From contig OMVS01000009.1 of NCBI GenBank assembly GCA_900314575.1, positions 1 through 47,614 on the forward strand: 47,614 bases of DNA. The letters run 5' to 3'. The translations under genes were made by a program, and so were the position numbers. The notes beneath the pieces are model-generated. The model was not told the origin of the DNA. It worked only from the letters and a program-made list of their open reading frames with translations, and made no database searches. How positions within the stretch are numbered: the stretch's first letter is position 1; each line of letters starts with the position of its first letter. Positions 1 through 7,471 of this stretch are shown here, piece by piece. The DNA is from an uncultured Olsenella sp. Lineage in GTDB: Bacteria > Actinomycetota > Coriobacteriia > Coriobacteriales > Atopobiaceae.

Positions 1-51
1 AACGATCCGTCCCACACGTCGCGCGCGGACGGCGCCGGCGCGCCGCGCCCG

Positions 52-60
52 TGCGATACT
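52..60 (+). promoter_or_regulatory. Putative extended -10 promoter for the ROK kinase gene
   Basis: TGCGATACT fits an extended -10 (TG-N-GATACT) about 60 nt upstream of the ATG at 121. Similar GATAGT/TATGAT extended -10 elements recur elsewhere in the window. No convincing -35 is visible, so this is tentative. Confidence 0.3.
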
Positions 61-120
61 GGGGCCACGGTTTTTCTCGGCAGGGGCGCCGCGGCGCCCG
101 GCGCAGCGGAGGGAGTCCTC

Positions 121-1062
121 ATGAACAGGGTCTTCGGGATCGACGTCGGCGGGACGAGCATCAAGATCGGCCTCTTCGAGGAGGGCGGGGAGCTCGTCGC
201 GACCGAGGAGGTGCCAACGGGCGCCCTCCTCACGGAGGACGACTTCGCCAAGGTCACCGGCGCGCTCGGGCGCGTGCTCGAGCAGAACGGCGCGGCCCCC
301 GAGGAGGTCTGCGCGATCGGCCTGGACATCCCCGGGCCCGTCGACGCCGAGGGCAGGGTCGGCATGCTCCCCAACATCCAGCTGGACGACAAGGGCCTCA
401 GGGCGGCGATCCAGGACTCCTTCGGCGCGGCGCGGCTCGCCTTCGTGAACGACGCCAACGCGGCGGCGCTCGGCGAGCTGTGGCAGGGCGCCGCACGCGG
501 CGTGGGCAGCGCGGTCCTTGTCGCCCTCGGCACTGGCGTGGGCGCCGGCGTGATCGTGGACGGCAGGGTCGTGGCGGGCGCCTTCGGTGCCGCCGGCGAG
601 ATCGGCCACCTCACGGTCAATCGGTCCGAGACGCGCGTGTGCGGCTGCGGCCGCTGCGGCTGCCTCGAGCAGTACGCCTCCGCGACCGGCGTCGTGAGGA
701 TGTACCGCGAGAGGTGCGAGGCCGCCGGCGCGACCCCGGTGCCCCTCACCGGCCCCACCGACACGCTCTCCGTCTTCCGCGCCGCCGAGCATGGCAACGA
801 GGTCGCGGCGGACGCGATCTTCTCCATGGCCGACTACCTCGGCTACGCGCTCGCGCAGGTCTCCTGCGTCATCGACCCCGAGGTGTACCTGATCGGCGGC
901 GGCGTGGGCAAGGGCTTCGGCTTCTTCGGCGAGAGACTGCGCAGCGCCTTTCGCCACTACTGCCTGGCGACCTCGGCGGGTACGCGGATCGTGCAGGCGA
1001 GCCTCGGCAACGCCGCCGCCATGTACGGCTGCGCCTACCAGGCGCTCATGGCGCGGGCCTAG
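121..1062 (+). CDS. ROK family sugar kinase (glucokinase-like)
   Basis: A 313-residue cytosolic kinase of the ROK family, which phosphorylates glucose or amino sugars such as N-acetylglucosamine or N-acetylmannosamine with ATP. Seen: N-terminal phosphate loop DVGGTSIKIG (residues about 8-17), GLDIPGPVD, the FVNDANAAALGE segment carrying the expected catalytic Asp, LGTGVGAGVI, the GEIGHLTV stretch, and the family zinc site CGCGRCGCLEQYAS (about 178-191). Length is normal for ROK kinases, and the absence of an N-terminal helix-turn-helix argues for an enzyme rather than a ROK repressor. GGAGGGAG lies just before the ATG. It is followed by nagA 156 nt downstream, which makes an amino-sugar role plausible, but sugar specificity cannot be read from the sequence. 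Confidence 0.88.
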   Translation: MNRVFGIDVGGTSIKIGLFEEGGELVATEEVPTGALLTEDDFAKVTGALGRVLEQNGAAPEEVCAIGLDIPGPVDAEGRVGMLPNIQLDDKGLRAAIQDSFGAARLAFVNDANAAALGELWQGAARGVGSAVLVALGTGVGAGVIVDGRVVAGAFGAAGEIGHLTVNRSETRVCGCGRCGCLEQYASATGVVRMYRERCEAAGATPVPLTGPTDTLSVFRAAEHGNEVAADAIFSMADYLGYALAQVSCVIDPEVYLIGGGVGKGFGFFGERLRSAFRHYCLATSAGTRIVQASLGNAAAMYGCAYQALMARA

Positions 1063-1218
1063 CCCCGGCGCCGACGGGGGCGCCGCCGCGGTGCCCGCGT
1101 CCGCCCGGGCCAGGGTGCGCGCGGGCGTCCCGCGGGGTATCCTCTTGGGTCAGGCGGAGAAGCGCCTCCCGGGGCAGGTCCCCGGGCATCCAATAGCTGC
1201 GAGCTCGAGGGGGCTGCC

Positions 1219-2391
1219 ATGTCCACGTTCGCGTTGAAGTCAGACCACGTCATCCTGCCCGGCGGCATCGACGGCTTCGGGTACGTCCTCGTGCGGGACG
1301 GGAAGATCCTCGGCGTGCAGGTCGACGACCCGGCGCCCGGCGTCGAGGTCGTCGACCGCATGGGCTACTGGGTCGCTCCCGGCTACGTCGACACCCACGT
1401 CCACGGCTTCATGGACCACGACGTGATGGACTGCGACCCGGCCGGCATCGAGGCCATCGCCGAGGGCCTCGTCCGCCACGGCACCACCTCGTGGCTCCCC
1501 ACGACCCTGACGGCGAGCGTCGAGGACACGGCGCGCGCCTGCAGGAGCGTCCTCGAGGCGCACGCCCGCCGCGAGCCCGGCTTCGTCGGCGCGCGCGTCC
1601 AGGGCATCTTCCTCGAGGGGCCGTTCTTCACCGAGGAGCACAAGGGCGCCCAGAACCCCAAGTACCTCATGGATCCCTCCATCGAGGCCTACGACGCCTG
1701 GCAGGCGGCGTGCGGCCACCTCATCAAGAAGTCCGCGCTCGCGCCCGAGCGCGACCACACCGCCGAGTACATCCACCACGTGACGGCCGACGGCTGCGTG
1801 GCCGCCATCGGCCACACCTCGGCCACCTACGCCGAGGCCGCCGCCGCGGTGCTCGCCGGCGCCAAGGTCTTCGTCCACACCTACAACGCCATGAGCGGGC
1901 TGCACCACCGCGACCCCGGCGCCGTGGGCTGCGCGATGACGAGCCAGGACACCTTCGCCGAGCTCATCTGCGACGGCCAGCACGTCAACCCCGTCGCCGC
2001 CGACGCCCTCATCCGCGCCAAGGGCTGGGAGCACGTCTTCCTCATCACCGACTGCCTGCGCTGCGGCGGCATGCCCGACGGCGACTACTTCCTGGGCGAG
2101 CTCCCCATCGTGCTCTCCGGCGGCGCCGCCCACCTCAGGGAGGGCGGCAACCTCGCCGGCTCCGTCCTCACCATGGCGCACGCGGTCAAGAACGTCGTGG
2201 ACTGGGGCCTGGTGACGGCCGAGCAGGCCATCCGCATGGCGACCGAGGTGCCTGCCCGCGCCAACGACATCGCCGACCGCTGCGGCTCCATCCTGCCCGG
2301 GCGCGACGCCGACCTCGTCGTGCTCAACGCGGACCTCACTGTCGCGGAGACCTACCTCGCGGGCGAGCCCGTCCTGCCCGAGGGGGAGTGA
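1219..2391 (+). CDS. nagA: N-acetylglucosamine-6-phosphate deacetylase
   Basis: A 390-residue metal-dependent amidohydrolase that removes acetate from GlcNAc-6-P, giving glucosamine-6-P for glycolysis or wall synthesis. Seen: metal-binding DTHVHGFMDHD (about 60-70), EGPFF (about 135), GHTSATY (about 199), the HTYNAMSGLHHRDPG block with the second metal His, the catalytic-Asp region LITDCLRCGG, and a C-terminal LPGRDADLVVL typical of amidohydrolases. Length matches the family. A GAGGGGG ribosome site precedes the ATG. The stop TGA overlaps the ATG of the next gene by one base, so the two are probably translationally coupled. No glucosamine-6-P deaminase (nagB) is in the window. Confidence 0.93.
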   Translation: MSTFALKSDHVILPGGIDGFGYVLVRDGKILGVQVDDPAPGVEVVDRMGYWVAPGYVDTHVHGFMDHDVMDCDPAGIEAIAEGLVRHGTTSWLPTTLTASVEDTARACRSVLEAHARREPGFVGARVQGIFLEGPFFTEEHKGAQNPKYLMDPSIEAYDAWQAACGHLIKKSALAPERDHTAEYIHHVTADGCVAAIGHTSATYAEAAAAVLAGAKVFVHTYNAMSGLHHRDPGAVGCAMTSQDTFAELICDGQHVNPVAADALIRAKGWEHVFLITDCLRCGGMPDGDYFLGELPIVLSGGAAHLREGGNLAGSVLTMAHAVKNVVDWGLVTAEQAIRMATEVPARANDIADRCGSILPGRDADLVVLNADLTVAETYLAGEPVLPEGE

Positions 2392-3251
2392 TGGGCCTCC
2401 TCTCGCGCGTCCTCGGCAAGGGGGCAGGGCGGGGCGAGAAGGACGCGGGGCCGAGGGGTCGCGCCGGCACGCATACGCCCGCAGACGCCGGGCCCGTCTC
2501 GGACGCGCCGGCAGCGCCTCCCGCGCCCGAGCCGCTCGGCGTCCCCGTCGCCCTCGGCCTCGCCGGGGGTGGCGAGGCCGAGGGGCGCCTGCTCGCAGGC
2601 GAGCTTCCCGTCTCGGGCGTGCCCGGCGTCCTGTGGCTCTACGGCGACTCCGTGCCGGGCCGCGACGCGGAGGCCTTCCAGGTCATGCCGCGCCTGCTCT
2701 TCGGCCATCGCCCGTGCGTCGTCCTCGCCCTCGACCACCCGGTCGGGATCGAGGAGTGCCACGCCGCCCTCGTGTGGCTCCAGGACAACGCGAGGCGCTA
2801 CGGCATCGCCGCCGACCAGGTGTTCGTCGGCGGGCAGGCGCTGGGCGCGGACCTCGCCGTCGAGCTGGCCCTCTACGAGCGCGACGAGGGCCAGGCGCCC
2901 GTCGCCTACCTGATGGCGCTCTATCCCACACTCGGCGCCGGCTGGGAGGCGACGCTGCCGGCCTACACCCGCGGCGTGGGCCTCTCGGGCATGCCGGCGT
3001 CGGCCGTGCTCACCGGCATGCGGGACCCCGCGCGCGACCAGACGATCGACCTCGTCGAGCGCCTGCGCGCCGCGGGCGGGGACGTGGACTTCCACATGTA
3101 CCGCTCGCGCCTGCGCGGCACGGGCCTTCTGGGCGAGGGCTCGGACGGCCGCGAGGCCCAGCAGTTCTCCCTGAGGCTCTTCGACAGGGCCGTGGAGGAG
3201 CGCCGCGCCCGCCGGGGGAGCTTCCGCCAGACGGACCTGCCGCGGCTCTAG
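2391..3251 (+). CDS. Alpha/beta-hydrolase-fold protein lacking the catalytic residues (HSL-like pseudoenzyme)
   Basis: 286 residues. After a low-complexity Ala/Pro/Gly N-terminus (about 1-50), the rest follows the hormone-sensitive-lipase-type alpha/beta hydrolase pattern: strand GVLWLYGDS where HGGG is expected, CVVLALDHPVGIEECHAALVWLQ, then VFVGGQALGADLA where active enzymes have GGDSAGGNLA, and AYLMALYPTLG. The nucleophile Ser position is Ala150, the oxyanion HGG is missing, and no clear PHGF-like catalytic His is seen near the C-terminus. I infer a non-catalytic binding or structural protein. It is coupled to nagA by a one-base stop/start overlap, pointing to a role tied to amino-sugar metabolism. 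No signal peptide or membrane segment is visible. Confidence 0.7.
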   Translation: MGLLSRVLGKGAGRGEKDAGPRGRAGTHTPADAGPVSDAPAAPPAPEPLGVPVALGLAGGGEAEGRLLAGELPVSGVPGVLWLYGDSVPGRDAEAFQVMPRLLFGHRPCVVLALDHPVGIEECHAALVWLQDNARRYGIAADQVFVGGQALGADLAVELALYERDEGQAPVAYLMALYPTLGAGWEATLPAYTRGVGLSGMPASAVLTGMRDPARDQTIDLVERLRAAGGDVDFHMYRSRLRGTGLLGEGSDGREAQQFSLRLFDRAVEERRARRGSFRQTDLPRL

Positions 3252-3317
3252 CCTGCCGTGGCCCCATCCTGCCGCGGCCAAGGCTCCGTCGGGCGCGTCG
3301 TTCCGCAGGCCCCGCCG

Positions 3318-4415
3318 CTACGCCCGCGCCTCCTCGTGGCGCACGAAGAAGTCGCGCGCGTTGGAGAAGAACAGCCGCTCGGCGAGGCCTGCGCCGAGCT
3401 CGCGGACGACGCGCTCGTGGAAGGCGGGCACGCGCTCGCAGCCGTCGAGCCAGGCGGGGACCTTGGAGCCGTCGTAGTCGCTGCCGAGGGCGACCGCCGC
3501 CTCCCCGCCGAGGTCGAGCCAGTGCTCGACGTGGGCCATGAGCTCCTCGAAGGTGACCTCGCCGGACTCGGCAACGCCACCGTGGGCGCCGTGGCGGCGG
3601 GTCACGAAGCTGCGGTAGTAATTGAGGCCCACGATGCCGCCGGCGTCGACGATGGCGCGGAACTGGTCGTCCGTGAGGTTGCGCGCGTGGTCGCAGACGG
3701 CGCGCGCGTTGGAGTGGGAGGCTGCGAACGGCCGGCGCGCGACGCGGGCCACGTCCCAGAAGCCCGCCTCGTTGAGGTGGGAGACGTCAACCACGATGCC
3801 GCCCTCCTCGAGGGCGGCCACGGCCTGCCTGCCGTAGGCGGTGAGCCCGGAGGTCCCGTCGTTGCCGCTGCCGATCGCGTTGTGCCCGTTCCAGGTCAGC
3901 GTGAGCATCTTGACGCCGTCGCCGGAAAGCTCGTCGACCACCTCGAGGCCCGAGTCGAGCACGGAGCCGTTCTCGACCGTGAGTAGGGCGGCGACCTGGC
4001 CCGCGTCGAGGGTGGCGTCGAGGTCGCGGGCGTCCCGCACCTGTCTCACGACGCCGTCCTCGGACGAGGTCTGCTCCCTGAAGTAGGCGACGACGGTGCG
4101 GTAGAACTCGAGCGGCGTCACGCCGGCGGCCAGCTCGTCCGGGAGGAAGACCGCGTAGCACTGGCACCAGCGCATCTGGGCCATGCGGTCGGCAGCGAGC
4201 GCCAGGTTGTTGTGGGCGAGGTCGCCCTCGACCCCGCTCCAGGAGAGGCCGAGCCTCTCGCCTGCCCCCTCCTGCGCGAGCGCCAGGGCGTCGAGGGTGT
4301 CGCAGTGCAGGTCGAACACCCCGAAGGGACGCTCGTCCCGGCTCCTTGCGGCTACGTCGCGCTCTGTCGGGCCCTTGCCGGCTATGTCGCGACCGGCCTC
4401 GTCCTTCTCGTCCAT
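3318..4415 (-). CDS. Membrane dipeptidase family M19 (renal dipeptidase-like)
   Basis: A 365-residue zinc dipeptidase of peptidase family M19, which cleaves dipeptides including some with D-residues. Seen: FDLHCDTLDALAL (zinc ligands HxD), the bridging-Glu region LLTVENGSVL, LTLTWNGHNAIGSG, VDVSHLNEAGFWDV and FAASHSNARAVCDHARNLTDDQ with zinc His residues, and a C-terminal ALGSDYDGS. There is no signal peptide, so it is probably cytosolic. GGGAGG precedes the ATG by about nine bases. The first about 30 residues are charged and variable. It is convergent with the hydrolase-fold gene and transcribed away from the AEC-like fragment. Confidence 0.9.
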   Translation of the reverse strand: MDEKDEAGRDIAGKGPTERDVAARSRDERPFGVFDLHCDTLDALALAQEGAGERLGLSWSGVEGDLAHNNLALAADRMAQMRWCQCYAVFLPDELAAGVTPLEFYRTVVAYFREQTSSEDGVVRQVRDARDLDATLDAGQVAALLTVENGSVLDSGLEVVDELSGDGVKMLTLTWNGHNAIGSGNDGTSGLTAYGRQAVAALEEGGIVVDVSHLNEAGFWDVARVARRPFAASHSNARAVCDHARNLTDDQFRAIVDAGGIVGLNYYRSFVTRRHGAHGGVAESGEVTFEELMAHVEHWLDLGGEAAVALGSDYDGSKVPAWLDGCERVPAFHERVVRELGAGLAERLFFSNARDFFVRHEEARA

Positions 4416-4480
4416 CTTCCATCCTCCCCAGGAGCCGCGCCCGCACGTGGGCCGGAGCGCCTCGCTCGCCTCTCGTCACC

Positions 4481-4489
4481 TGCGATAGT
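4481..4489 (+). promoter_or_regulatory. Putative extended -10 promoter (TG-C-GATAGT)
   Basis: TGCGATAGT lies about 25 nt upstream of the small frame starting at 4513 and uses the same GATAGT hexamer as the paired promoter element at 5737 and 14229. It may be the surviving promoter of a decayed transporter gene. No clear -35 is seen. Confidence 0.3.
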
Positions 4490-4512
4490 ATGACAGAGGC
4501 GTTATCGCAGCG

Positions 4513-4692
4513 ATGCCGTGGCAGGACGGCGGCGCGTGGCTGCTCACGGGCGACGCCCGCAAGGTGGGGCCGCGGGCCGTCGTGACCAACTCGGTCCTGG
4601 TTGCGGCCGTGCTGGGCCTCGTCGTCTACCTCGCCGCCGTGCCGCTGCCCGCGTTCGTGACCTCCGGGCTCGACCTGCTCGCCGTGCTGTAA
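4513..4692 (+). pseudogene. Remnant of an AEC-type (auxin efflux carrier-like) transporter
   Basis: A 59-codon open frame beginning MPWQDGG and ending LLAVL-stop. Its second half, VVTNSVLVAAVLGLVVYL followed by VPLPAFVTSGLDLL, looks like the middle of AEC-family permeases (a TNPV-type loop, helix LLGL, then PLPAF...LG), but everything expected before and after is missing. I read it as an internal-deletion leftover rather than a real small membrane protein. A small single-pass protein is the alternative, since a possible extended -10 lies upstream. The family call rests on pattern memory only. Confidence 0.4.
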
Positions 4693-4767
4693 CCTTGACG
4701 TCCGTGCAATCGAAGAGGCTTTCCGGCGGGCGTCCGCGCCCGTCGGCGACGATGGGAGTGGACGCGC

Positions 4768-5580
4768 ATGGTGAAGCTGATCCTTGCCGACATAGACAAC
4801 ACGATCATGCCCAAGGGGTGCGACCAGGTGGGGGAGCGCGTCCGCGCGGCCTTCCACGCGGCGCTCGACGCGGGCATCCGCGTGGGGCCGTGCAGCGGCC
4901 GCGGCAGGGACTGGGTCGCGCCGATCTTCTGCGGCGACGAGACGCTCTTCGCGACCGGCGTCACGACCAACGGCCTGGAGGTCTCCCTCGACGGGGCCAT
5001 GGTGCGCAAGGTGGGCTTCGAGCGCGAGCCCCTGGTCGAGCTCGTGCGCGCCGTCGAGGGCACGCCGCACGCAGGCGTCATCTGCTTCGAGGGCTACACC
5101 CCCTACCTGGTCTGCGGCGAGCGCGCCGACCTTCTCGCCGCCTTCCCGCGCTACGGCGAGGCCTGCGTCGAGGCGGGCGAGGTGCCTCGCGCGCCGATCA
5201 ACAAGGCCAACGTGTTCTCGGCGACCGACGAGGCCACGACCCGTGCGCTCGTCGCCCGCCTCAACCGCGAGGTGGAGGGGCTCGACCTCGACAACGCGCT
5301 GCCGACCTTCTCCAACGTGATGCCGGCCGGCATCAACAAGGCGACGGGCATAGACCTCCTGTGCGAGAAGATCGGCTGCTCGCTGGCGGACGTCGTGGTC
5401 TTCGGCGACGCGGGCAACGACCTCTCGATGCTCTCGCACGTGCCGGACTCCGTCGCGGTCGCCAACGCCACGCCCGAGGCCGCCGCGGCAGCGCGCTGGC
5501 ACATCGGCGCCTGCGCGGACGACGCCGTCGCGGACGCGGTCCTTGCGCTCGCCCGCGGCGAGTGGCCCTTCGTGCGCTGA
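4768..5580 (+). CDS. HAD-superfamily phosphatase, Cof/type IIB
   Basis: A 270-residue cytosolic HAD hydrolase. Motif I DIDNTIMP near the N-terminus carries the nucleophile Asp, followed by the C2-type cap. Late motifs are INKATGIDLL (Lys, motif III) and VVFGDAGNDLSML (motif IV acids), then VAVANATPEAAAAA, the usual end of Cof-type sugar-phosphate or cofactor phosphatases. The substrate cannot be told. The ATG at 4768 follows a purine-rich GGGAGTGGA. It stands alone between the transporter remnant and the TIR/RyR module. Confidence 0.85.
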   Translation: MVKLILADIDNTIMPKGCDQVGERVRAAFHAALDAGIRVGPCSGRGRDWVAPIFCGDETLFATGVTTNGLEVSLDGAMVRKVGFEREPLVELVRAVEGTPHAGVICFEGYTPYLVCGERADLLAAFPRYGEACVEAGEVPRAPINKANVFSATDEATTRALVARLNREVEGLDLDNALPTFSNVMPAGINKATGIDLLCEKIGCSLADVVVFGDAGNDLSMLSHVPDSVAVANATPEAAAAARWHIGACADDAVADAVLALARGEWPFVR

Positions 5581-5664
5581 TGGGCGGCGACACCCGGTAG
5601 CGAAGGCACCGTCCGCCAGCGAGGCGACGTCCCCCTCCAACCTGGCAGACGGTGCGTCCCGGCC

Positions 5665-5749
5665 TCGTTTCTCGTTTCGTCCGCCGCGTTTCATCGGGTC
5701 CGCGCCTCGCCCCTACCTGAAATCTCTCGCGCCCTCGATAGTGGTCCCA
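5665..5749 (+). promoter_or_regulatory. Repeated promoter/leader element, copy 1
   Basis: About 85 bp shared with 14222-14308 on the opposite strand. Both copies sit upstream of a lipoprotein start codon in the same relative orientation. Common features are GTTTC repeats (GTTTC-N2-GTTTCGT, then GTT(T/C)CA), TACCTGAAA, and CGATAGTGGTCCCA. TACCTG (5714-5719) and GATAGT (5737-5742) are exactly 17 bp apart, as expected of -35 and -10 hexamers. The GTTTC repeats just upstream could bind an activator. The spacing is identical in copy 2. Confidence 0.65.
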
Positions 5750-5816
5750 ACGGAAGGCGATTCCGTCGGGACCCGAGGGGGACCCGAGGCGAGAACCCAG
5801 GTGGAAGGTGGGAACG

Positions 5817-7355
5817 ATGAGGAAGCCGTTGAGCCTTGCTGCGATCTCTTCGGTCATGGTCGGCATGGTGCTGATGACGGGGTGTGCGGGCGGGGTGGGC
5901 TCCGCCCCCAGTCGGATGGTCGCGCGCGAGGACGCGCTCGCCCAGGGCGTCGACGACGAGTCCGAAGACGCCAGGGACCACGACGTCGAAGTGAACCTGA
6001 GTGTCGGCTCCGACGATTCCGGCCGCTCCGGCACCGTCGATTCCGGCCGCTCCGGCACCGCCGACTCCGGCCGCTCCGGCTCCGACGATTCCGGCCGCTC
6101 CGGCACCGCCGATGCGGGCGACCGTGCCGACGAGGGCGGCTCTGCGCGTGCGAGCGCCGGTGCGGACGACGGCCGGGCCTCGGGCCGCGGTGGCGCCACG
6201 GACGCGGATCGCGCCTCCGCCGGCCGCTCGAGCGGGAACGACGCCGGCCCCTCTGGCGCCAATGGGACGCAGGACGGCGCGGGCAAGGACGCCAAGCCCT
6301 CCCAGTCCGGGGACGCCCTCAACTCCGCGCCGGTCAAGGACCCCATGGCGGGCATGTTCCACAACAATGCCTCCTACTTCCACTACTACGACCAGCTTTC
6401 CGCCGAGGGGAAGGCCGTCTACGACGCCGCCTACGACGTGGCCCTGCACCCCACGACGGGGGGCTACGTCCGGACCGTCCAGGTCGACGTGAAGCCCGGC
6501 ACCCCCGAGGCCGACACTCTCGTGCAGTCTGCGACCTGCGCCATCGAGAAGGACCACCCCGAGCTGTTCTACCTCCGCAAGCATCCGATCGGATACCGCT
6601 TCAACCAGAACGTGGGGGGCATGGAGACGAGCGTCTCCCTCCAGCTGACCTCCACCTACGACAACTGCAAGCAGGAGATGACGGAGTTCAACAACGCGGT
6701 CGACTCCTTCCGCGAGGACTGCCAGCTCCTGGGCTCCGACCCCTTCGTCATCCTCGACATCCACGACAAGCTCATCGACCTTGTCTCCTACGACGAGGAC
6801 TACGAGGACGCCCCCGCGGACGACTACACCTACACCGCCTACGGCGCCTTCGTGGCGAACTCGAGGGGCGAGCGGAACACCTGCGTCTGCGCCGGCTACG
6901 CCATGGCGCTCCACTACCTGCTCCAGCAGTCCGGCGAGAAGTCCATCTACGTGGTGGGCTACGCCGGCGGGCCGGACGGGCAGCGGGGTCAGCACGCCTG
7001 GAACGAGGTGAAGATCCGCGACAGCTGGTACGTCATCGACGCCACCTGGGACGACGCCCTCGACCCCGAGACCACGGACATGACGGACCGCCACAACCGG
7101 GTGGCCGCCTCCGACGCCAGGTTCGCCGACCGCCTGAGGCACAGGTACTTCCTGCTCACCACCGAGGAGTTCGAGGACTTCCAGCCCGGAGACGCCTACA
7201 CCTACCACTTCGACGACGGCACCTCCGTGTCCTTTGACTCCGGCTCGAGCCACGTGGTGGACGAGAAGGACGAGCGGACCTACGGCTACGTGGTCCCCGA
7301 CGCCCTGGGGACCAAGTACGACTACGAGGAGCTCGCGAGGGAGCTCGGTCGCTAG
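5817..7355 (+). CDS. Lipoprotein with transglutaminase-like (papain-fold) domain
   Basis: 512 residues. A signal peptide ends in the lipobox LMTGC, so it is probably a lipid-anchored surface protein. Residues about 65-110 hold a tandem DSGRSGT-type repeat, followed by an acidic, Ser/Gly/Asp-rich linker to about 175. The C-terminal half contains a transglutaminase-like core: TCVCAGYAMALHYLL (Cys358), GQHAWNEV (His393), WYVIDATWDD (Asp408), in the canonical Cys-His-Asp order. Such domains are proteases, amidases or cross-linkers of cell-surface proteins. The ATG at 5817 is preferred over the in-frame GTG at 5808 because GGAAGGTGGGA lies just before it. It shares its leader element with the operon on the opposite strand and is convergent with the TIR gene. 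Confidence 0.82.
   Translation: MRKPLSLAAISSVMVGMVLMTGCAGGVGSAPSRMVAREDALAQGVDDESEDARDHDVEVNLSVGSDDSGRSGTVDSGRSGTADSGRSGSDDSGRSGTADAGDRADEGGSARASAGADDGRASGRGGATDADRASAGRSSGNDAGPSGANGTQDGAGKDAKPSQSGDALNSAPVKDPMAGMFHNNASYFHYYDQLSAEGKAVYDAAYDVALHPTTGGYVRTVQVDVKPGTPEADTLVQSATCAIEKDHPELFYLRKHPIGYRFNQNVGGMETSVSLQLTSTYDNCKQEMTEFNNAVDSFREDCQLLGSDPFVILDIHDKLIDLVSYDEDYEDAPADDYTYTAYGAFVANSRGERNTCVCAGYAMALHYLLQQSGEKSIYVVGYAGGPDGQRGQHAWNEVKIRDSWYVIDATWDDALDPETTDMTDRHNRVAASDARFADRLRHRYFLLTTEEFEDFQPGDAYTYHFDDGTSVSFDSGSSHVVDEKDERTYGYVVPDALGTKYDYEELARELGR
6015..6110 (+). repeat. Four tandem 24-bp coding repeats
   Basis: Four consecutive 24-bp units start at 6015, 6039, 6063 and 6087, each beginning GA(T/C)TCCGGCCGCTCCGG and encoding DSGRSG plus two variable residues. 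The copies are nearly identical at the DNA level, so the number may vary between strains. They form the start of the flexible linker of the lipoprotein. Confidence 0.93.
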
Positions 7356-7371
7356 AGAGGCCGGTGGTCGT

Positions 7372-7398
7372 GGGTCGTGCCCGTGCCGGGCACGACCC
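7372..7398. terminator. Hairpin between convergent genes (first of two)
   Basis: GGGTCGTGCCC and GGGCACGACCC form an 11-bp perfect stem with a 5-nt loop (7383-7387), just after the lipoprotein stop. There is no long T-run, only TT. It probably acts as a terminator for the plus-strand gene. Confidence 0.6.
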
Positions 7399-7410
7399 TT
7401 GCGCGTCTGA

Positions 7411-7454
7411 GCCGGAGGGAGGTCCCGGGTCCGTGCCTGGGGCCTCCCTCCGGC
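7411..7454. terminator. Hairpin between convergent genes (second of two)
   Basis: GCCGGAGGGAGG (7411-7422) pairs perfectly with CCTCCCTCCGGC (7443-7454) over 12 bp with a 20-nt loop. It lies 17 nt beyond the end of the minus-strand TIR gene and can serve that strand. Confidence 0.55.
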
Positions 7455-7471
7455 CCGGATGCCGTCTGCGC

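Noticed and set aside
6015-6110. Short regular repeats as a CRISPR array
   Set aside because: The units are contiguous without spacers, are in frame, and encode a peptide repeat inside a lipoprotein.
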